Notes under the pieces: generated by a model
What the model was told of the DNA's origin: nothing
The model's input: only the letters and a program-made list of their open reading frames with translations
Database searches by the model: none
In this document: positions 22,700 through 36,053 of the stretch, piece after piece
Layout: each line of letters starts with the position of its first letter
Numbering within the stretch: position 1 is the first letter of the stretch
Assembly: GCF_023856365.1 (NCBI RefSeq)
Contig: NC_064555.1
Span: forward strand, 11,125,754-11,189,753
Reading direction: 5' to 3'
Origin: Brienomyrus brachyistius
Taxonomy: Eukaryota; Chordata; Actinopteri; Osteoglossiformes; Mormyridae
Length of the DNA: 64,000 nucleotides
Program-made: the position numbers and the translations under genes

Positions 22700-25190
22700 T
22701 GTACGCAAACTACTCTCATAGGAGAGATATGATCTTTCCTAAATAACATATTTTCAACATACCTCAGAAGGAAATCCTATTGGAAGTCGTACTTCTGTTC
22801 TATAGTTGTTATTTCCTTAAAGATGCAGGTAAATAATATCCTCCAAAAAAATTGCAAAAATAAATTGTTCCCCAGACAGCGACACTCTAAGCCTTTGCCT
22901 CTTGCGCTGCAGCACTCGGTGCGTCTGATGGGTGATATATTTCTATTAAATATAACCTATGTATCCGATTAAAGGTAAAAAAGGTATCAAACATCACAAA
23001 AATGCGAAGGCCACAGCGTACATGCACATCCAAGAAAGAAAAAAGACAGATGGTTGGCAAAGCATACCAGGAAATTAAGGAGAAACATCAGTTTGAGATG
23101 AGCTTACATTTCAAATGTAAAGTAATGTACTATTTGCTGAAACCAAGATCAGGGACTCACCAGAAGTCAAATTAAAAGAGGTAATTTAGTCTAAAAAATC
23201 AGTGTAACTCTTCTGGTACTTGTTTAATTTTGCTCTTCGTTTCTTTGATTACCCCTCAGAATGTTCAAGAAGTCCTCCAGCTGAATCACCCAAACTCCTG
23301 TGAGTCTTTCTTTTAGTAAGTTTTTAGTAAAACACCAAAGTGACTGAAGAAAAATGAAAAACAAAATGAAAATATGAAGACCTGCAATAAATGCTAAAAT
23401 GGCAGTAATATTATAGCTAATATGATAAACACGCGGCGCGCATTGCCGTATCACCACCTTCCATAGCCTAAGGTCGTGCCATTTAGAGCTGTGCTTGTGG
23501 CACGTTTGTAAAAGTGGGAGGAGGCAGGGAACTGAAAAAGTAAAGGGTGAACTACGTAGGATGGGAAAGGATACCCAGGCTGGCATGTTTTAAAAGCCTG
23601 CCTTCTAACCTATATTATATATATATATATATTATATATCCCCACGTTCGCGCATAAAACAACATGTGCCTCTATATGATTTAAAACGTGATATAACCAC
23701 TCAATTTTGACATAAGTTTCACAATACAGGAAAACAACTCCAGGATCAGTTAACTCGAGTTGGATCTATTATGACTTACGTCAGGGGCCCATTGTAAACA
23801 ATGCTACAGGCGGCGGGTTTTTGAAATATTAAAATAAAGTGTTCCTAACTGGGAGCTGTATGGATGAGTGTAGGGAGGATCGGGACCCCCAATCATTTAC
23901 ATTTACATATCACATACCTGTAGCTATTGAGCTCTATATATTACTGTGCAAAGGTCTTATGCAGTGAAAGAAAATGCTTAAAGCTATTTACCTAGGTAGC
24001 AACTATATATTTGCTCAGAAATAAATACACAAATTAACGTTATAACATATGCAAATTAAAAGTAACAATAAAAACTAACTAGAATTTCTTCTCATTATAG
24101 TTACTATTGCCTTAGCTGGCTGCAAGAACTGCTTCAGATCCCAAACCTCTCCACAGGGGCACCCAGCCATTCCATGTATTTGGTTAATTTCATCACTGGT
24201 TCAATTAACTAATTAACATAACTGGTTAAATAACTCACTGAGGTATTAATTCGCCAAACATGGTGTGGTGGTGGTCAAGTTATAAAAATACAATAGTGTA
24301 TTGGATGGTTACTGCAGACACTGAGGTGACTTCAAGAGATGTTATGAAATGGCTAAGCCGACACACTTTGACAGGCAATATCATAGTTCAACTTGAAGAT
24401 TATTTAAATATCAATTTCTTTGACTGTACTGTAATTAAGATGCTTTATAGATTAATAAATAAATTAATAAATACTCCATTTATATGGGTAAACGTTTTGA
24501 TAGCTTTCATAGTTTTTTGGATAAGTTTTGAGAGACTGTTGATTGGTAGCTCTTAAGTAGTAGCTCTAAGAATGTGCGCAATGACCAGAGTCTTATGTTT
24601 TGACAAAGTCATCATCCATCCCTCTTGTAAATGACCTGTGTTGTGGCATAAACGTTATGATAAAGGCGAGAATATTTGCACAAGACGAGGAAAAATGGAA
24701 AACAGAGCAGGAAGATGAAAATAAAATTAGATATTATATCTATTACTTAGAATTAGGGGTTATGAACCAGACGTTCTGACAGAATAATGAAAAAAGACAA
24801 CAGTGATGTGTATCTAAGGTAACAACCTTTCTCTTATGCCTCCACACTATAAGTAATTCACAAGCTATATGGTCAGGGTCACTGCACACTTTGTTCAAAA
24901 GCTTGATGCCATAGTTCTCATTTCCAGTCAGGCAGTAGCTGTGACTACACAGGTTATGGTGTTTCACTCTGTCAGTCAGTGTTTTGGATCCGATTACATT
25001 GTATAAGCAAGAAAGAGTTAATGTGTGGGAGTAATTGAATGGGATGATGGGAGTGATCTCATTTAACTGTGGTGTCAGTACACACGAGTTAACAGCTGGG
25101 AAATGACAGCATGTGCTACTGACAGAAGGACTAGAGGAAGAACTGTTCAGCATGAGTCAAAGACGTACTAGTGTCTTCAGCACCCACTGC
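22700..25190. other. HCN 5' flank
   Basis: No coding exon recognised. CpG-containing DNA at 23430-23850, with TTACGTCA near 23776 and a (TA)n run at about 23620-23640, may include the HCN promoter or 5' UTR exons. No initiation site can be defined from sequence alone. Confidence 0.3.
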
Positions 25191-25194
25191 TCCA

Positions 25195-25388
<194 letters not shown>

Positions 25389-25494
25389 TTACACCCTTGT
25401 GCAGATTATTTGAAACAAGTTGTCACACACATGCATGCAGAGACCTGGGGCCTGCTGGTTTGCACAGCCAACAGGGCAGAGAATGTACTGTATG

Positions 25495-25765
25495 GATGGA
25501 TGGAGGCACTATGCCCACAGACAGGCAGTTCTGCTCGGTTGGGGTTAGAGCTGGATGGTATGACTGTGCTTCAGCCATCCATGTATGTTCTATTGAATGT
25601 TCTGGGGTTTGGGCACCTCCCCATGTTGTTGCGGGGTTTCCTCCACAGTCTGAAAACATGCTGCGGTTATTTGGAGTTGCCATGTTCTCCATAGGCATGA
25701 ATGGTGCGTGTGCCCTGCAACAGATTGGCGCCCCATCCTGGGTTATTCCCATACAATTTTTTTCA
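25495..25765 (+). mobile_element. Old SINE copy (family 2)
   Basis: ATGGATGGATGGAGG, then GGGTTTCCTCCACAGTCTGA and CGCCCCATCCTGGGTT are shared, with divergence, with the family 2 SINE at 30723-31089. Confidence 0.45.
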
Positions 25766-25884
25766 GTCCACCAGGTCTTAAATCTGGACCCAAGATGTTA
25801 AGTATGATTCAATGTAACTGTGATGTCTGTCTTAACTGTGGTCAGACTGTCTGCATACAGACATGACAACTTGTTTCAGTTAAT

Positions 25885-26765
25885 TTGTACAATGGTCTGT
25901 CTGTCTATCTATCTATCTGTATGTCTCTCTGTCTGTCCTTCTGTTGGTCTACTTGTTTTGAGTGTTGCCAGAAAGAGGGCCTCCTAGGCTGGTTCATTCC
26001 CTCTGCTACAGTCCAGGCTGAGAAACCTGGGGAATTTGCCAGGATGAGTCACAGAATGTCATCCAGCAGTGTCTGGGTAGAGAGATTAGGAGAACATAAC
26101 TGAAAGGGAAGCAAGGTGTGCATGGCATCAAATAGATAGGTACACCAACGTCCGGCTCTTGGATCATGATGTCATAAATGTTGGCCCAGCTTTGGTGAAA
26201 AGGGGATTTTTTCAGTTTTGATGCCATCTATTTTGCGGACTCTTCTGATAAATAAAAGATAGGGATGGCCTATGCAAGTGACAGGAATGCTCACAGTAGC
26301 ATGAGTCAGTCCATTAGCAGAACATGCATGGCAAAGCCTGCTGCAGTACTGATGTGAACACTGTAATGGGAACACTGGAGTGAAAGTTCTGCAACTCGAG
26401 AAACAGGGATTTACTGGACAATAAATAACACCCAACAGCACAGACAACAGCACAGATGTAGATAGTAATAGATATAAAAAGTAGATATAAAATGATGCAC
26501 ACCGTGGCTACAATGATTTTGTGATGTAAAAAATAAGATTAATCATGTCAGACCTTTGTTCTACCTTTAATGTAAAATTGCAGCCTATACAAATAAGGTG
26601 GAAAATCAGAAACCTTTTAGGGAAAAATTTTTTAATTAAAAACATACAATAGCCTGGTTGCATAGGTGCATACATCTTTTTATAACTGAAATGTGGCTGT
26701 GGTCAGAATCCACCAATCACATTCAGTCTCATGTGAAATACTAGTTAGTCTAGACCTGCCATCAG
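25885..26765. other. Intergenic, no gene seen
   Basis: A short (CTGT/CTAT) low-complexity patch near 25895-25940. Otherwise no recognised feature. Confidence 0.4.
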
Positions 26766-27150
26766 TTAAGGAGGTAAGGAGCACATGCTGATATATTGTG
26801 TTGCCACACCCACCACATGACAATCCACCTCAAGGATGAGAACATGAGTGCAGCCATGCAAGAGGTGATACCTCAGCACTGCATTAGTCCAAATGGAACA
26901 GTGTGAAGATTCTCCTGGGGGCTGGAATGCCAATCCTGCCACCAACCCCCAAATTTTCCCTGGAAGTTGGAGAACCTGCTTACAGGACTGGATGTAGATT
27001 AATATCATAGCCAGGACAAAGCAATTGCAGGTTAAGGGCCTTGCTCAAGGGCCCAACAGAGTAGAATCACTGCCGACATTCACAGGATTCGAACCTTCCA
27101 GCAACCTTCCAATGGCAGGCATAGATCCCTAAACTCAGAGCCACCACTCT
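26765..27150 (-). mobile_element. tRNA-derived SINE (family 1), fuller copy
   Basis: On the minus strand: head AGAGTGGTGGCTCTGAG, B box GGTTCGAATCC, GCCCTTGAGCAAGGCCCTTA, and a 3' body matching 11700-11960. It is longer than the 11.6-kb copy, which lacks a segment after the B box. Confidence 0.85.
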
Positions 27151-27164
27151 GCAAGTAAAGTGGC

Positions 27165-27960
27165 TCCAAATAAAGTTTAGCTGTTCCTTTAAGATTTTCC
27201 TGATATCTTCTTGGTTGCATCCTACTGCAAAAGCCATGGCCTGCAAAGAACTTTCAGCAAGAACAAGATCTCATTGCACCACAGTGACACTACCAAGAAT
27301 AGGACATCCCTGCAAAACTGATGAGAATATAAGCAGAAAACTATTCAGTGAGGCTACCAAATGGCCTAGGGCAACATTCAAGGAGCTGTAGCAATTGTTG
27401 GCAAGTTCTGGTTACTTCTTACATGTGATAACAATCTGCCATTATTTTCATATTTTTCGGCCAAGATTCTGAAATGAACCGTTGGGCATGATAACAACAC
27501 AGCACACCACCGAAATAAGAGCATACCCACTGTGATGTGTGGTGCAGGCAGCGTCTCCAAATGTGGCGCAGGCTGCTTTTCTTCAGCTGTAACTGGAGCT
27601 TTACTGAAGGTTTAGCAAAGCGTTGAGGGAGTCCTGAAAGCCTCTAAATACCTGTTGATTGAAAGCGGAAAATGAAGAGAAATTTCACAATTCAGCATGA
27701 TGACGACCCAAAGCATACATCCAAATCACCGCAGGGATGGCTTCACCAAAAGAGCAACATTTTGGAACATTTTGCATTCACCATGTGATGGATCTAGTAC
27801 ATTTTTTCAAGGAAGAGGGGAGAAATATTGTCAGGAAAATCTTCCTGTTTTTTTTACCTTGTTTGGATTGCAATTTTAAAAGTGGAAAAGGTTCTGACAT
27901 GAATTATCTTGATTTCTTTTTTTTACTACAAAGGAACCTGCCATCTTAATAGATTGTATG
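27165..27960 (+). mobile_element. Degraded Tc1-like transposase region
   Basis: A frame reads DDDPKHTSKSPQGWL, the typical end of the Tc1 catalytic core, preceded by an old GGCAGCGTCTCCAAATGTGG (a relic of the conserved Gly-rich Trp-Gly-Cys-Phe block). Many frame breaks. Confidence 0.6.
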
Positions 27961-28639
27961 TACTTTTTACATCCACTGTGTGCTGAAGTCTGAGACAAGG
28001 CACACTGGAGTCAGGCGATTTTTTTGGCAACGCTTTCAAAGTAATTCAAGCCCGGAAGCATAAACAAACTCACAAACTGCCAAGGTATCAGTGACATTAG
28101 CTCCTCATTATGCTGTTAAATGATTAATTGGTGTTTAAGACACATATCTATGATGGACCCTTGCAGTTTTGTGCTGCGGCTGACGTCATCTGCGCAAGGC
28201 TCTTCAGCAGGGAGGCTTATAATGGTTAAGATGCAGGCTGACGAACAAGGCCATTTAATCCGGTACATGACTACAGCGATCATCATCCTTGGCATTATCC
28301 TCTGACATCGAGTGCTAGGTGTGCTGAGTCACCAAGTCTCCTGAACACCCCCACCCTGACCCCCCTGCTTCAGTTTTTCTCTACTTCATGACTGATCTAC
28401 CTGTCATGTTATTGATTTACCTGTTTGTTGCTGGAGCTTCTTAACATCTGCCTGCTCTATCTATAGTTCTGATTCTGCCTGTTTGTATGTTTATAAGTGG
28501 AATAGCATCCAAAGCTCCATGTCATGTGGGCTATCAGTGCCTTACACTAAAACCTTATTACTTATACAGTAATAACCTTATATATGGTGTATAACGTGAT
28601 GATCATCTTCACTGTGTAACTTCCATTTTTTTTTTGTTA

Positions 28640-29000
28640 ATAGATATTCCAGTCAACTTAAGTGGTATTATTGCAAAGTCGAAGCATTTGGAAATAACAG
28701 AAACTCCAAAGTCTCCAACAGTCTGTCGACTCAATAACTGCAGAGTTCCAAACTTGCTCTACCATTAACCCCAGCAGAAAAACTGTGTGGCAGGAGCTTC
28801 ATGGAATGGGCTTCCATGGCCAAACAGCTGCACACAAGCCTCATATCACCAAGGGCAATGCCAAGCGTTGCATGGAGTGGTGTACTACACCACCAACTCC
28901 ATATTGATGCCTATGGATTTAGAATGGGATGTCACAAAAGTGCCTGCAGGTGTTATGGCCAGGTGTCCCCATACTACTGGTTATATAGTATAGATAAGTT
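28640..29000 (+). mobile_element. DNA transposon 3' remnant
   Basis: ATGCCTATGGATTTAGAATG, GGGATGTCACAAAAGTGCCT and GGCCAGGTGTCCCCATACT match the end of a widespread fish DNA element. Its other end appears to be present at 56830-57200. Confidence 0.55.
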
Positions 29001-29544
29001 CTGCTAGGCTGGTCTTCCCACAACAAGTATCGTTTAGCTTTGGAATACAGCTATACAAAACAATATATTAGAAAGAATTCCCTAAAGAATTTCACAAAAA
29101 AATTTGAAGAGTATTCAGTGTTACTAAGGGACCATAACTAAGGAATAGCCAATGGATCAGTGGCTGGAAGAGTTTGTCGATGTGTTGCTGCAAAAATGGG
29201 CTTTGAGGAATTTCATAAAGGAGGGACGGTGGATGGGCCACTCGTTCTATCACTGACAGACGACACATGAGAAACACAGCGTCAGGCATCATGGTAGTGG
29301 AATGACCAGGTGACTGAACGTGAGATGGAATGCAGGTTCAAATGAGATTAGCTGCCATTGCATTAATGGCTCTAAAAGCCAGCACCAATTAGAACCAGAA
29401 TCCAAGTAAGACAGACAAGGTGAGGTGTGACAGCCCTGTCAGTAAACAGTTAATGGTCTTTTAATTTTTTAATATTTAATTTTTTTTTTATTTATTTTAA
29501 TTTTAATAACTGACTACACTAGGAGTTGAGCTGCCTTTTCTACA

Positions 29545-29705
29545 TTTACAACATATTCATCTGATGCTTTTATTCAAAGCAACTTACAGTAGAGAAAAGG
29601 GTAATGATTTAAATGTACCTTCAGAGATTAGAACCCAAAACTTTTGCATTGTTAGCAAAATGTGTTGCTTGTTCAGCTACAGGAGCATACTACATTCTCA
29701 TAAAT
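29545..29705 (-). mobile_element. tRNA-derived SINE relic
   Basis: TGATGCTTTTATTCAAAGCA, ACTTACAGT and AGATTAGAACCCAAAACTTT look like the reverse complement of a fish SINE tail and B-box region. Confidence 0.45.
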
Positions 29706-30710
29706 AAAGTGTGTTCTTCCTGAAGTTATATAAAACAAATCTACAAGACCAGGAGATGCAAAATGATCAGCAAAGGATATCTATCATTATCCCTAGGTTC
29801 CTAGTGAACCTTTATGGAGTCAATGTCAATGATCCAGGCTGAGCTTAAGAACATAAGAAATTTACAAACGAGAGGCCATTCAGCCTATCAAGCTTGTTTG
29901 GGGAGAACTTAAATAATAGCTCAGATTTGTTAAAATCTTATTTACATCTGATTTAAAGGAACCCAGGGTATTAGCTTGTGCTACACTAGCAGGAGGACTA
30001 TTCCATACTCTAATTACATGCTGTGTAAAGAAGTGCTTTCTCAAATTCGTTTTAAAATGTTCTCCTACTAATTTCCACTTACAGCCACGAGTTCTAGTAT
30101 TTAAACTAATATTTAAATAGTGATTTAGCTGAACAGCATCCAGACCTGTTAGAATCTGGATCATGTCCCCCCTTAGTCTCCTTTGCTTGAGGCTAAACAG
30201 ATTCACCTCAGCTAACCTCTCATCATAAGACATTCCTCTAAGACCAGGAATCATTCTTATAACCCTACGTTGCACCCTTTCCAAGGCAGCAATGTCCTTC
30301 TTAAGGTATGGTGACCAAACCTGCACGCAATATTCTAGGTGGGGTCTTACCAAGGACATAATCGTAGCATCACCTCCCTTGACTTAAACTCCACACACCT
30401 ACAGATGTAACCCAACATCCTATTGGCCTTTTTTATTGTGGGACATGGAAGCATCAACATACACACCAAGGTCTTTCTCATAATCTGCTACCTTCATTTC
30501 AGTGGAACCCATAAAATATCTGTACTTTATACTTCTGCTCCCTGCATGGATTACCTTACATTTATTTATGTTAATTTTCATCTGCTTGGTATCAGCCCCA
30601 GTCACTAATTAAATCAAGATCCCGTTGTAGCCTCTCTGCTGCTAGATCGGTATGTGCTACACCACACACCTTGGTGTCGTCTGCCAATTTAATCAGTTTA
30701 CTGTATGTAT

Positions 30711-31101
30711 TGGTGGCAATATCCATCCATCCATCCATCCATCCATTTTCCAAACCGCTTATCCTATTGGGTCGCGGGGGGTCCGGAGCCTATCCCGGAA
30801 GCAATGGGCACGAGGCAGGGAACAACCCAGGATGGGGGGCCAGCCCATCGCAGGGCACACTCACACACCATTCACTCACACATGCACACCTATGGGCAAT
30901 TTAGCGACTCCAATTAGCCTCAGCATGTTTTTGGACTGTGGGGGGAAACCGGAGTACCCGGAGGAAACCCCACGACGACATGGGGAGAACATGCAAACTC
31001 CACACACATGTGACCCAGGCGGAGACTCGAACCCGGGTCCCAGAGGTGTGAGGCAACAGTGCTAACCACTGCACCACCATGCCGCCCCCTGGTGGCAATA
31101 T
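30711..31101 (-). mobile_element. SINE (family 2) with 12-bp target-site duplication
   Basis: The insertion at 30723-31089 is flanked by TGGTGGCAATAT at 30711-30722 and 31090-31101. Minus-strand head CATGGTGGTGCAGTGGTTAG and B box GGTTCGAGTCTCC show tRNA origin. The tail is (TGGA)n. It sits within the CR1-like ORF2, so it is younger than that LINE. Confidence 0.95.
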
Positions 31102-33074
31102 CATTAATGTAAATTAGGAACAATAGTAGTCCTAAAATTGAACCCTGCGGTACCCCGTTATGAAAGTAGGCCCACTGTGACATTGTGCCTCTAATAACTA
31201 TCCGCCGCTTCCTGTTGTCTGTTAACCAGTTTTTGATCCAAGCCTAAAATGCCTGCAGCTTTGAGCTTAAGCAAGAGCCGTTTGTGTGGGACAACGTCAG
31301 AGGCCTTCTGGAAATCCAAGATTACATTGTAGGTCTTTTTTTGATCAATTTCTCTTGAAGCTTCCACAAAGAACTCAAGTAAAAGGACCTATGGCTCCTA
31401 AATCCATGTTGGCTATCTCGCAGAATGTTATTTGAATCCAGATAATCTACCATTTTTACTTGTATTATAGCTTCCATTGCTTTTTCAGTTATGAAAGTTA
31501 AACTGATTTTCCTATAGTTTGCTGGATTACTTCTATCCCCTTTTTTGAATATGGGTGTTTTATTAGCATTCTTCCAATCAGAAGGTACCACATCAGCAAA
31601 TAACGATTTCTGGAATAGTAAAGTTAAAGGTTGGCTAATAATACCCCTCATCTCTTTTAAGACGATAGGTAAGGTGCCATCAGGGCCCTACGATTTATTT
31701 ATTTTGAGCTTAGCTAGGCTTTGTACCACATCAGCCTCAGTTATACATATATTGGTCATAGATGACCCTATATTCGTATTGAATGGTGGTAAGTTACTCA
31801 TGTTCTCTACTGTGAACACCGGTGTAAAATAATCATTAAACTAATTTACTATATCAATTTCATTTTCAATTATTAGGCCCATACTATCCTGCAAATTAGT
31901 GATTTCTGCTTTTAGAGCTCATTTGGAGTTAAAGTATTGGAAGAAACTTTTAATGTCATCCTTTGCCTCCAATGCAATCTTTCCTTCTACATTCCTCTTG
32001 GCTGTTTTTAACTCAACCTGTAGACTTAGATATTCCTGCATTATTTTGAAAAAATTAATTATTTTCCATTTGTGGAAAAGAGCCCTTTTCCTCCTGACTT
32101 TATTCTTAATTTCCGTAGTAAACACCCTTGGTTGTAGTTTCCTAGATTTAGTTTTGCTGGAAACAGGTATGAAGTCCTCTTGCACTTGCAACAATGTGCT
32201 TTTAAAACATTCCCATGCCTCTTTAAACATTTTGCTATTTAACTCCATCCATTTTACAGTTTCTAGTTTCAGTCTCAAACCATTAAAGTTAGCCTTCCTA
32301 ACACTGTATACTTTTGTTTTGGACTTTGCTCTTCAGACACAAAAATTAGCCTCAAATTAAGCCATGTTATGATCACTACTGTCCAGTGGTTCTAAAACCT
32401 CTAATTTTTGAATCATCTCCTGGTTATTAGAGAAAACAAGTTAAAGAAGGGCTTCTCCCCTGGTAGGGGTATTAACAAACTGAGGAAAAAAAACAATCCT
32501 GTACTAATTCCACCATCTCAAGTTCATTTACAGAAGAGCCAGAGACTGTGTCCCACTGTATCCCAGGTAAATAAAAATCACCAATAACCACCACATCATT
32601 TTTATTACTCATAATCCTGATATCGTCATATAACATTCTGCTTTCTTCTGCAGCTATATTAGGTGCTGTATAACAAACTGACAATTAGGCTATTTGAGAT
32701 TTTAGCATCTACTTTTATCCATACAGCTTCTGTACTTTTAATTTTATCAGTGAGCTCCCTTCCCTGCAAGTTTTATTTTACGTATATTGCAACACCACCT
32801 CCGTTCTTGCCTATCCGGTCTCTATGGAACAACGTGTAACCATCCATATTACTATTCTTCTCCATCATTGTCACTCACCCATGTTTCTGTTATTCCTATA
32901 ATGTTGTGTCTCGTGAAATTAAAGCCTCTAAATCATGAATTTTTATTTCTACTCCTAGCATTTAGATACAGACCGCAAAGGGTAGGCCTTTTACAGTGCC
33001 CACTTTTAGTATTAATTGGGGCCTTCTATCTCTCCCCACCTATATTCTTAACTAACCTCCCTGCCCCCCAGTCC

Positions 33075-33917
33075 CTAGTTTAAACATTCCTCAACTACTC
33101 TACACATACGTCTCCCCAATACAGTGGTTCCCCTCTGGTTCAGATGCAACCTGTCCAGCTTAAACAAGTCCCACCCGTTCCAGAAGGTCCTCCAGTGCCC
33201 CATAACCCTAAACCCCTCTTTCCTACACCACCCTTTTAGCCACACATTTAATCTCCTTATCTCAGCTAACTTAGCCTGGCTTGCACGTGGCACAGAAAGT
33301 ATTCCAGAGAATACCACTGTGGATGTTCTGCTTCTAAGCTTATCCGCAGCTTCTATAAATTTTTCCTGCAGAACAGCCCTCCTCCCCTTGCCTAAGTCAT
33401 TTGTGCCAACATGCACCATGACGACTGGATCCACCTCGGCTGGGGCCAAAAGCCTGTCTACACAATTCGGAAGGTCCCCTACCTGGGTACCAGGCAGGCA
33501 AGACACTGTACAGGACCCTCTATCATGGGTGCACACATAACTATCTACACCTCTAATAACTGAATCCCCCACAACAACCTCCCTCCTCCTGGGGGGAGGG
33601 GGCTCCTTGGTGCCCAACCGCCCACCTGCCTCCCCAGTCTCTTCCGGCTCTAAAGCTGGAAGCACCTGAAAGCAGTTAGACACAGTCACTTCACATGATG
33701 CCACCTGTGTAAACTGCGTACGCCCTTTTCTACGTCTATGACCTATGTTTACCCAGCTCTCCTGACCTATCTGTTCTTCATTCTCCCCCCTCCCCACTTG
33801 TGACATACACACCGTCTCCCTAAAAGGTGTATTAACTCTCTCCTCTAACTCATTGTTGTGTCGGATGAGAGTCAGTAGCTCCTTGAGGTCACGAACCTTG
33901 CTCATGAGTGAGTCCAC
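33075..33917 (-). CDS. CR1-like LINE ORF1 with SGNH-esterase domain
   Basis: A 280-codon uninterrupted frame. The N-terminal part has a short coiled-coil-like segment (LKELLTLIRHNNELEERV). The C-terminal half has esterase blocks: REVVVGDSVIRG (GDS nucleophile block), VVMVHVGTNDLGKG (GxND block) and DRLHLNQRGT (catalytic D..H block). CR1-clade ORF1 proteins are known to carry such an esterase. It lies upstream of a broken ORF2 in the same element, so it is retrotransposon-derived rather than a host gene. Its catalytic residues look intact. Confidence 0.85.
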   Translation of the reverse strand: MDSLMSKVRDLKELLTLIRHNNELEERVNTPFRETVCMSQVGRGENEEQIGQESWVNIGHRRRKGRTQFTQVASCEVTVSNCFQVLPALEPEETGEAGGRLGTKEPPPPRRREVVVGDSVIRGVDSYVCTHDRGSCTVSCLPGTQVGDLPNCVDRLLAPAEVDPVVMVHVGTNDLGKGRRAVLQEKFIEAADKLRSRTSTVVFSGILSVPRASQAKLAEIRRLNVWLKGWCRKEGFRVMGHWRTFWNGWDLFKLDRLHLNQRGTTVLGRRMCRVVEECLN

Positions 33918-34899
33918 TAACTCATGTCACTTGCAGATAAAGTCCGAATGGACGCAAACATCCAGAAGGGCAAACATCTTGCAAACACAACACTGAGCTG
34001 GCCCCATAATTAACTAGCTATGACCCTGTCCTTTACTCCCAGCCCAGTATATTAATATAGCGTAATATAACTTTTAGTTGATCTAATTAACGTATAGTTA
34101 AAACAATAAATTGCCAAATACAACAAAACACTAAATTAACACTAGTGTAAGAACGGAACGTTTTAAATTATCTGATAGCGTCAGAGATAACCTTTGAAGT
34201 TAAACTTTTAAAATAACCAAATTAACAATCACCTACCCGAGACTAACTTCCTGCTGAACCACGTTTGACTAAAATAAAGCGAAATTGCTCTTGGGAGGCC
34301 GAAAAACCACAAAAAACCCATCTCAAAGCAAACTACTGCCGGAGCGGGAAAAAAAGTGGAAAATGTCCGACTGGCATCCGAGCAAAGCTCAGGAGCAACT
34401 ATCCTTTTCCGAGTTAATGTTACCGACGTTAGATAATATTACCCCGCGGGTGTTTGTTGCGAAGGTACGCGGACAGAAACGCCGCTCACGCGACACGCGC
34501 AGCTATCGATAACACTCGCGCTGTTTATTAACAAGGACAGAAAAGCACTCACGCCGGCCGAAGAAAATAATAATAAATGAAACAACAACCACCCATGTAA
34601 CCGTACTGGAACACAAACACTCAAATACACTTCCAAATAATTCCAGTCAACCGCTTCAACAGGCGCACAACACAAGTGCACACAGCGTCTACACCACCCC
34701 CTCACAGTACAGCAATCCCAGCACCCCCTCTCATTCCGAATGATGTTGTTTTGTGCCCCCTGCTGCTGTAACAAGCCTCCAGTCTTGACTCTGACAAGTG
34801 AACAGTGATTTCATAATTAATGGTATCATAATTAATTTCTCATATCATGTGAAAATTGAATCCGTATACTCCCTTCACGTGCTAGTTGGAGGGTCCTAC

Positions 34900-34970
34900 T
34901 CAGAGGTGGACATTTAAGGTCCAGAAAGTAAAAATCCAGACCAAGATTTAGTTACAATCAGCCAGTTTAT
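34900..34970. repeat. Half of a hAT-type MITE
   Basis: CAGAGGTGGACATTTAAGGT and AAAAATCCAGACCAAGATTT resemble the arm of the palindromic MITE at 56125-56242. No second arm was seen. Confidence 0.45.
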
Positions 34971-35555
34971 TATAGAGCCACGTCACAGAATTTTGAAGTC
35001 GGAATTACAAATATGTCATATTATTCAAGTGCTTTGTTGGTTGAAGCACAAGGAAAATTGATACTTTTTTTCTCACCTGTTTCTTGGGAAAATCCTATTT
35101 TGATTCCATAATATACATGCTACATTAGGAAAATGGTGATAAATAGCATTGTTTCATATCAATAAGGGGTACACAGATTTCAGATGTACACAAGCAGCAG
35201 CTAACGATTGGTGTATTGCTAAAAATAAATAATTAGGCTACATACCATTTAAAATTGAAAGTGTCCTGTCCAAGCTCGGGAACTTGGGTATCAAAAGTAT
35301 TTCCAAAGTTCCAACTCAAAAGTACGAGTTGAGGGGTCATTCAACTTGTGCAAGTTGCAAGTCGGCAATTCGTATTTAATCCCCACTGTATGTAATGTAA
35401 TGTCTTTCAATATAATGTACATCAGCTTCCAATGTCTTCGTAGAGCTGTCACGCTTTTAAAAAATCGTTCGAACAAATTAAAAAAGTCACGCAATTCACT
35501 TGGATATATTACAATACATTGTTTTATTAAGAGTACGTACAACGTCACATATGTA
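34970..35555. other. Intergenic, no gene seen
   Basis: AT-rich unique-looking DNA without recognised coding or RNA features. Confidence 0.4.
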
Positions 35556-35975
35556 CGGAGCCCCTAAGAGGTCATGGTGGGAAAAAATAATAAATAATTA
35601 ATACATAATAAATAATTTTGCGTTCCTTCACAAAACGTTTGCTTCCCCCGTACACAATACTTTTGCGTTCCTTTGCAATAGTTTTGCGGTACTAATGACT
35701 GAACACTGTGTGTTTAAAGTACAAATATAGAATTAACGGACTAATAAGTATAACCCTAAACGTTACAGACATGTCCAGTTAAGTGTGCTATAAGCATGCA
35801 GTAAACCATGGGGGACAATGCATACTATGTTACTTTCATATGTGTGTTTTATACGTATTTATTAATGATTGTACTATGTCCATTCTCCGCCAGTGACTTT
35901 AAGCAAGACAGCTGCTCTATTGAACGTGGAGTGCACACATAAAATGAAATATTAATTAATTAATTAATTAATAAT
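35555..35975 (+). repeat. Dispersed repeat, copy B
   Basis: Same ordered blocks and orientation as 7820-8090, with an extra AT-rich segment after CCCCTAAGAGGTCATGG. It ends in a short (TTAA) run. Confidence 0.7.
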
Positions 35976-36053
35976 TCGCCCGTAAAACAATCTGGAAAAC
36001 CAAGGGGCATTGCTTGCTTTTATTGAAAGATATTACAGCCGGAAAACTAAATG

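Larger units (their letters stand above)
29846..34790 (-). mobile_element. Nearly full-length CR1-like LINE, interrupted by a SINE
   Basis: On the minus strand the 3' end is at about 29846 (TTCTTATG-type tail). RT C-terminal SLVRPHLEYCVQVWSPYLKK and WNSPPASVAQANTLGSFKSD lie at 30359-29880. RT N-terminal PSDWKNANKTPIFKKGDRSN lies near 31570 and endonuclease VVVIGDFYLPGIQWDTV near 32590. ORF1 with an esterase fold is at 33075-33917. 34040-34790 is CpG-rich and probably the 5' UTR/internal promoter. ORF2 has several frameshifts, so the element is dead. The 5' boundary is approximate. Confidence 0.88.

Noticed and set aside
22763..22794. Possible tiny 5' exon of HCN on the minus strand
   Set aside because: It has AG and GT flanks, but the following intron would be implausibly short and no coding or conservation support exists.
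33075..33917. Host esterase/lipase gene
   Set aside because: Position upstream of RT and endonuclease relics on the same strand, and known esterase domains in CR1 ORF1, make it part of a retrotransposon.
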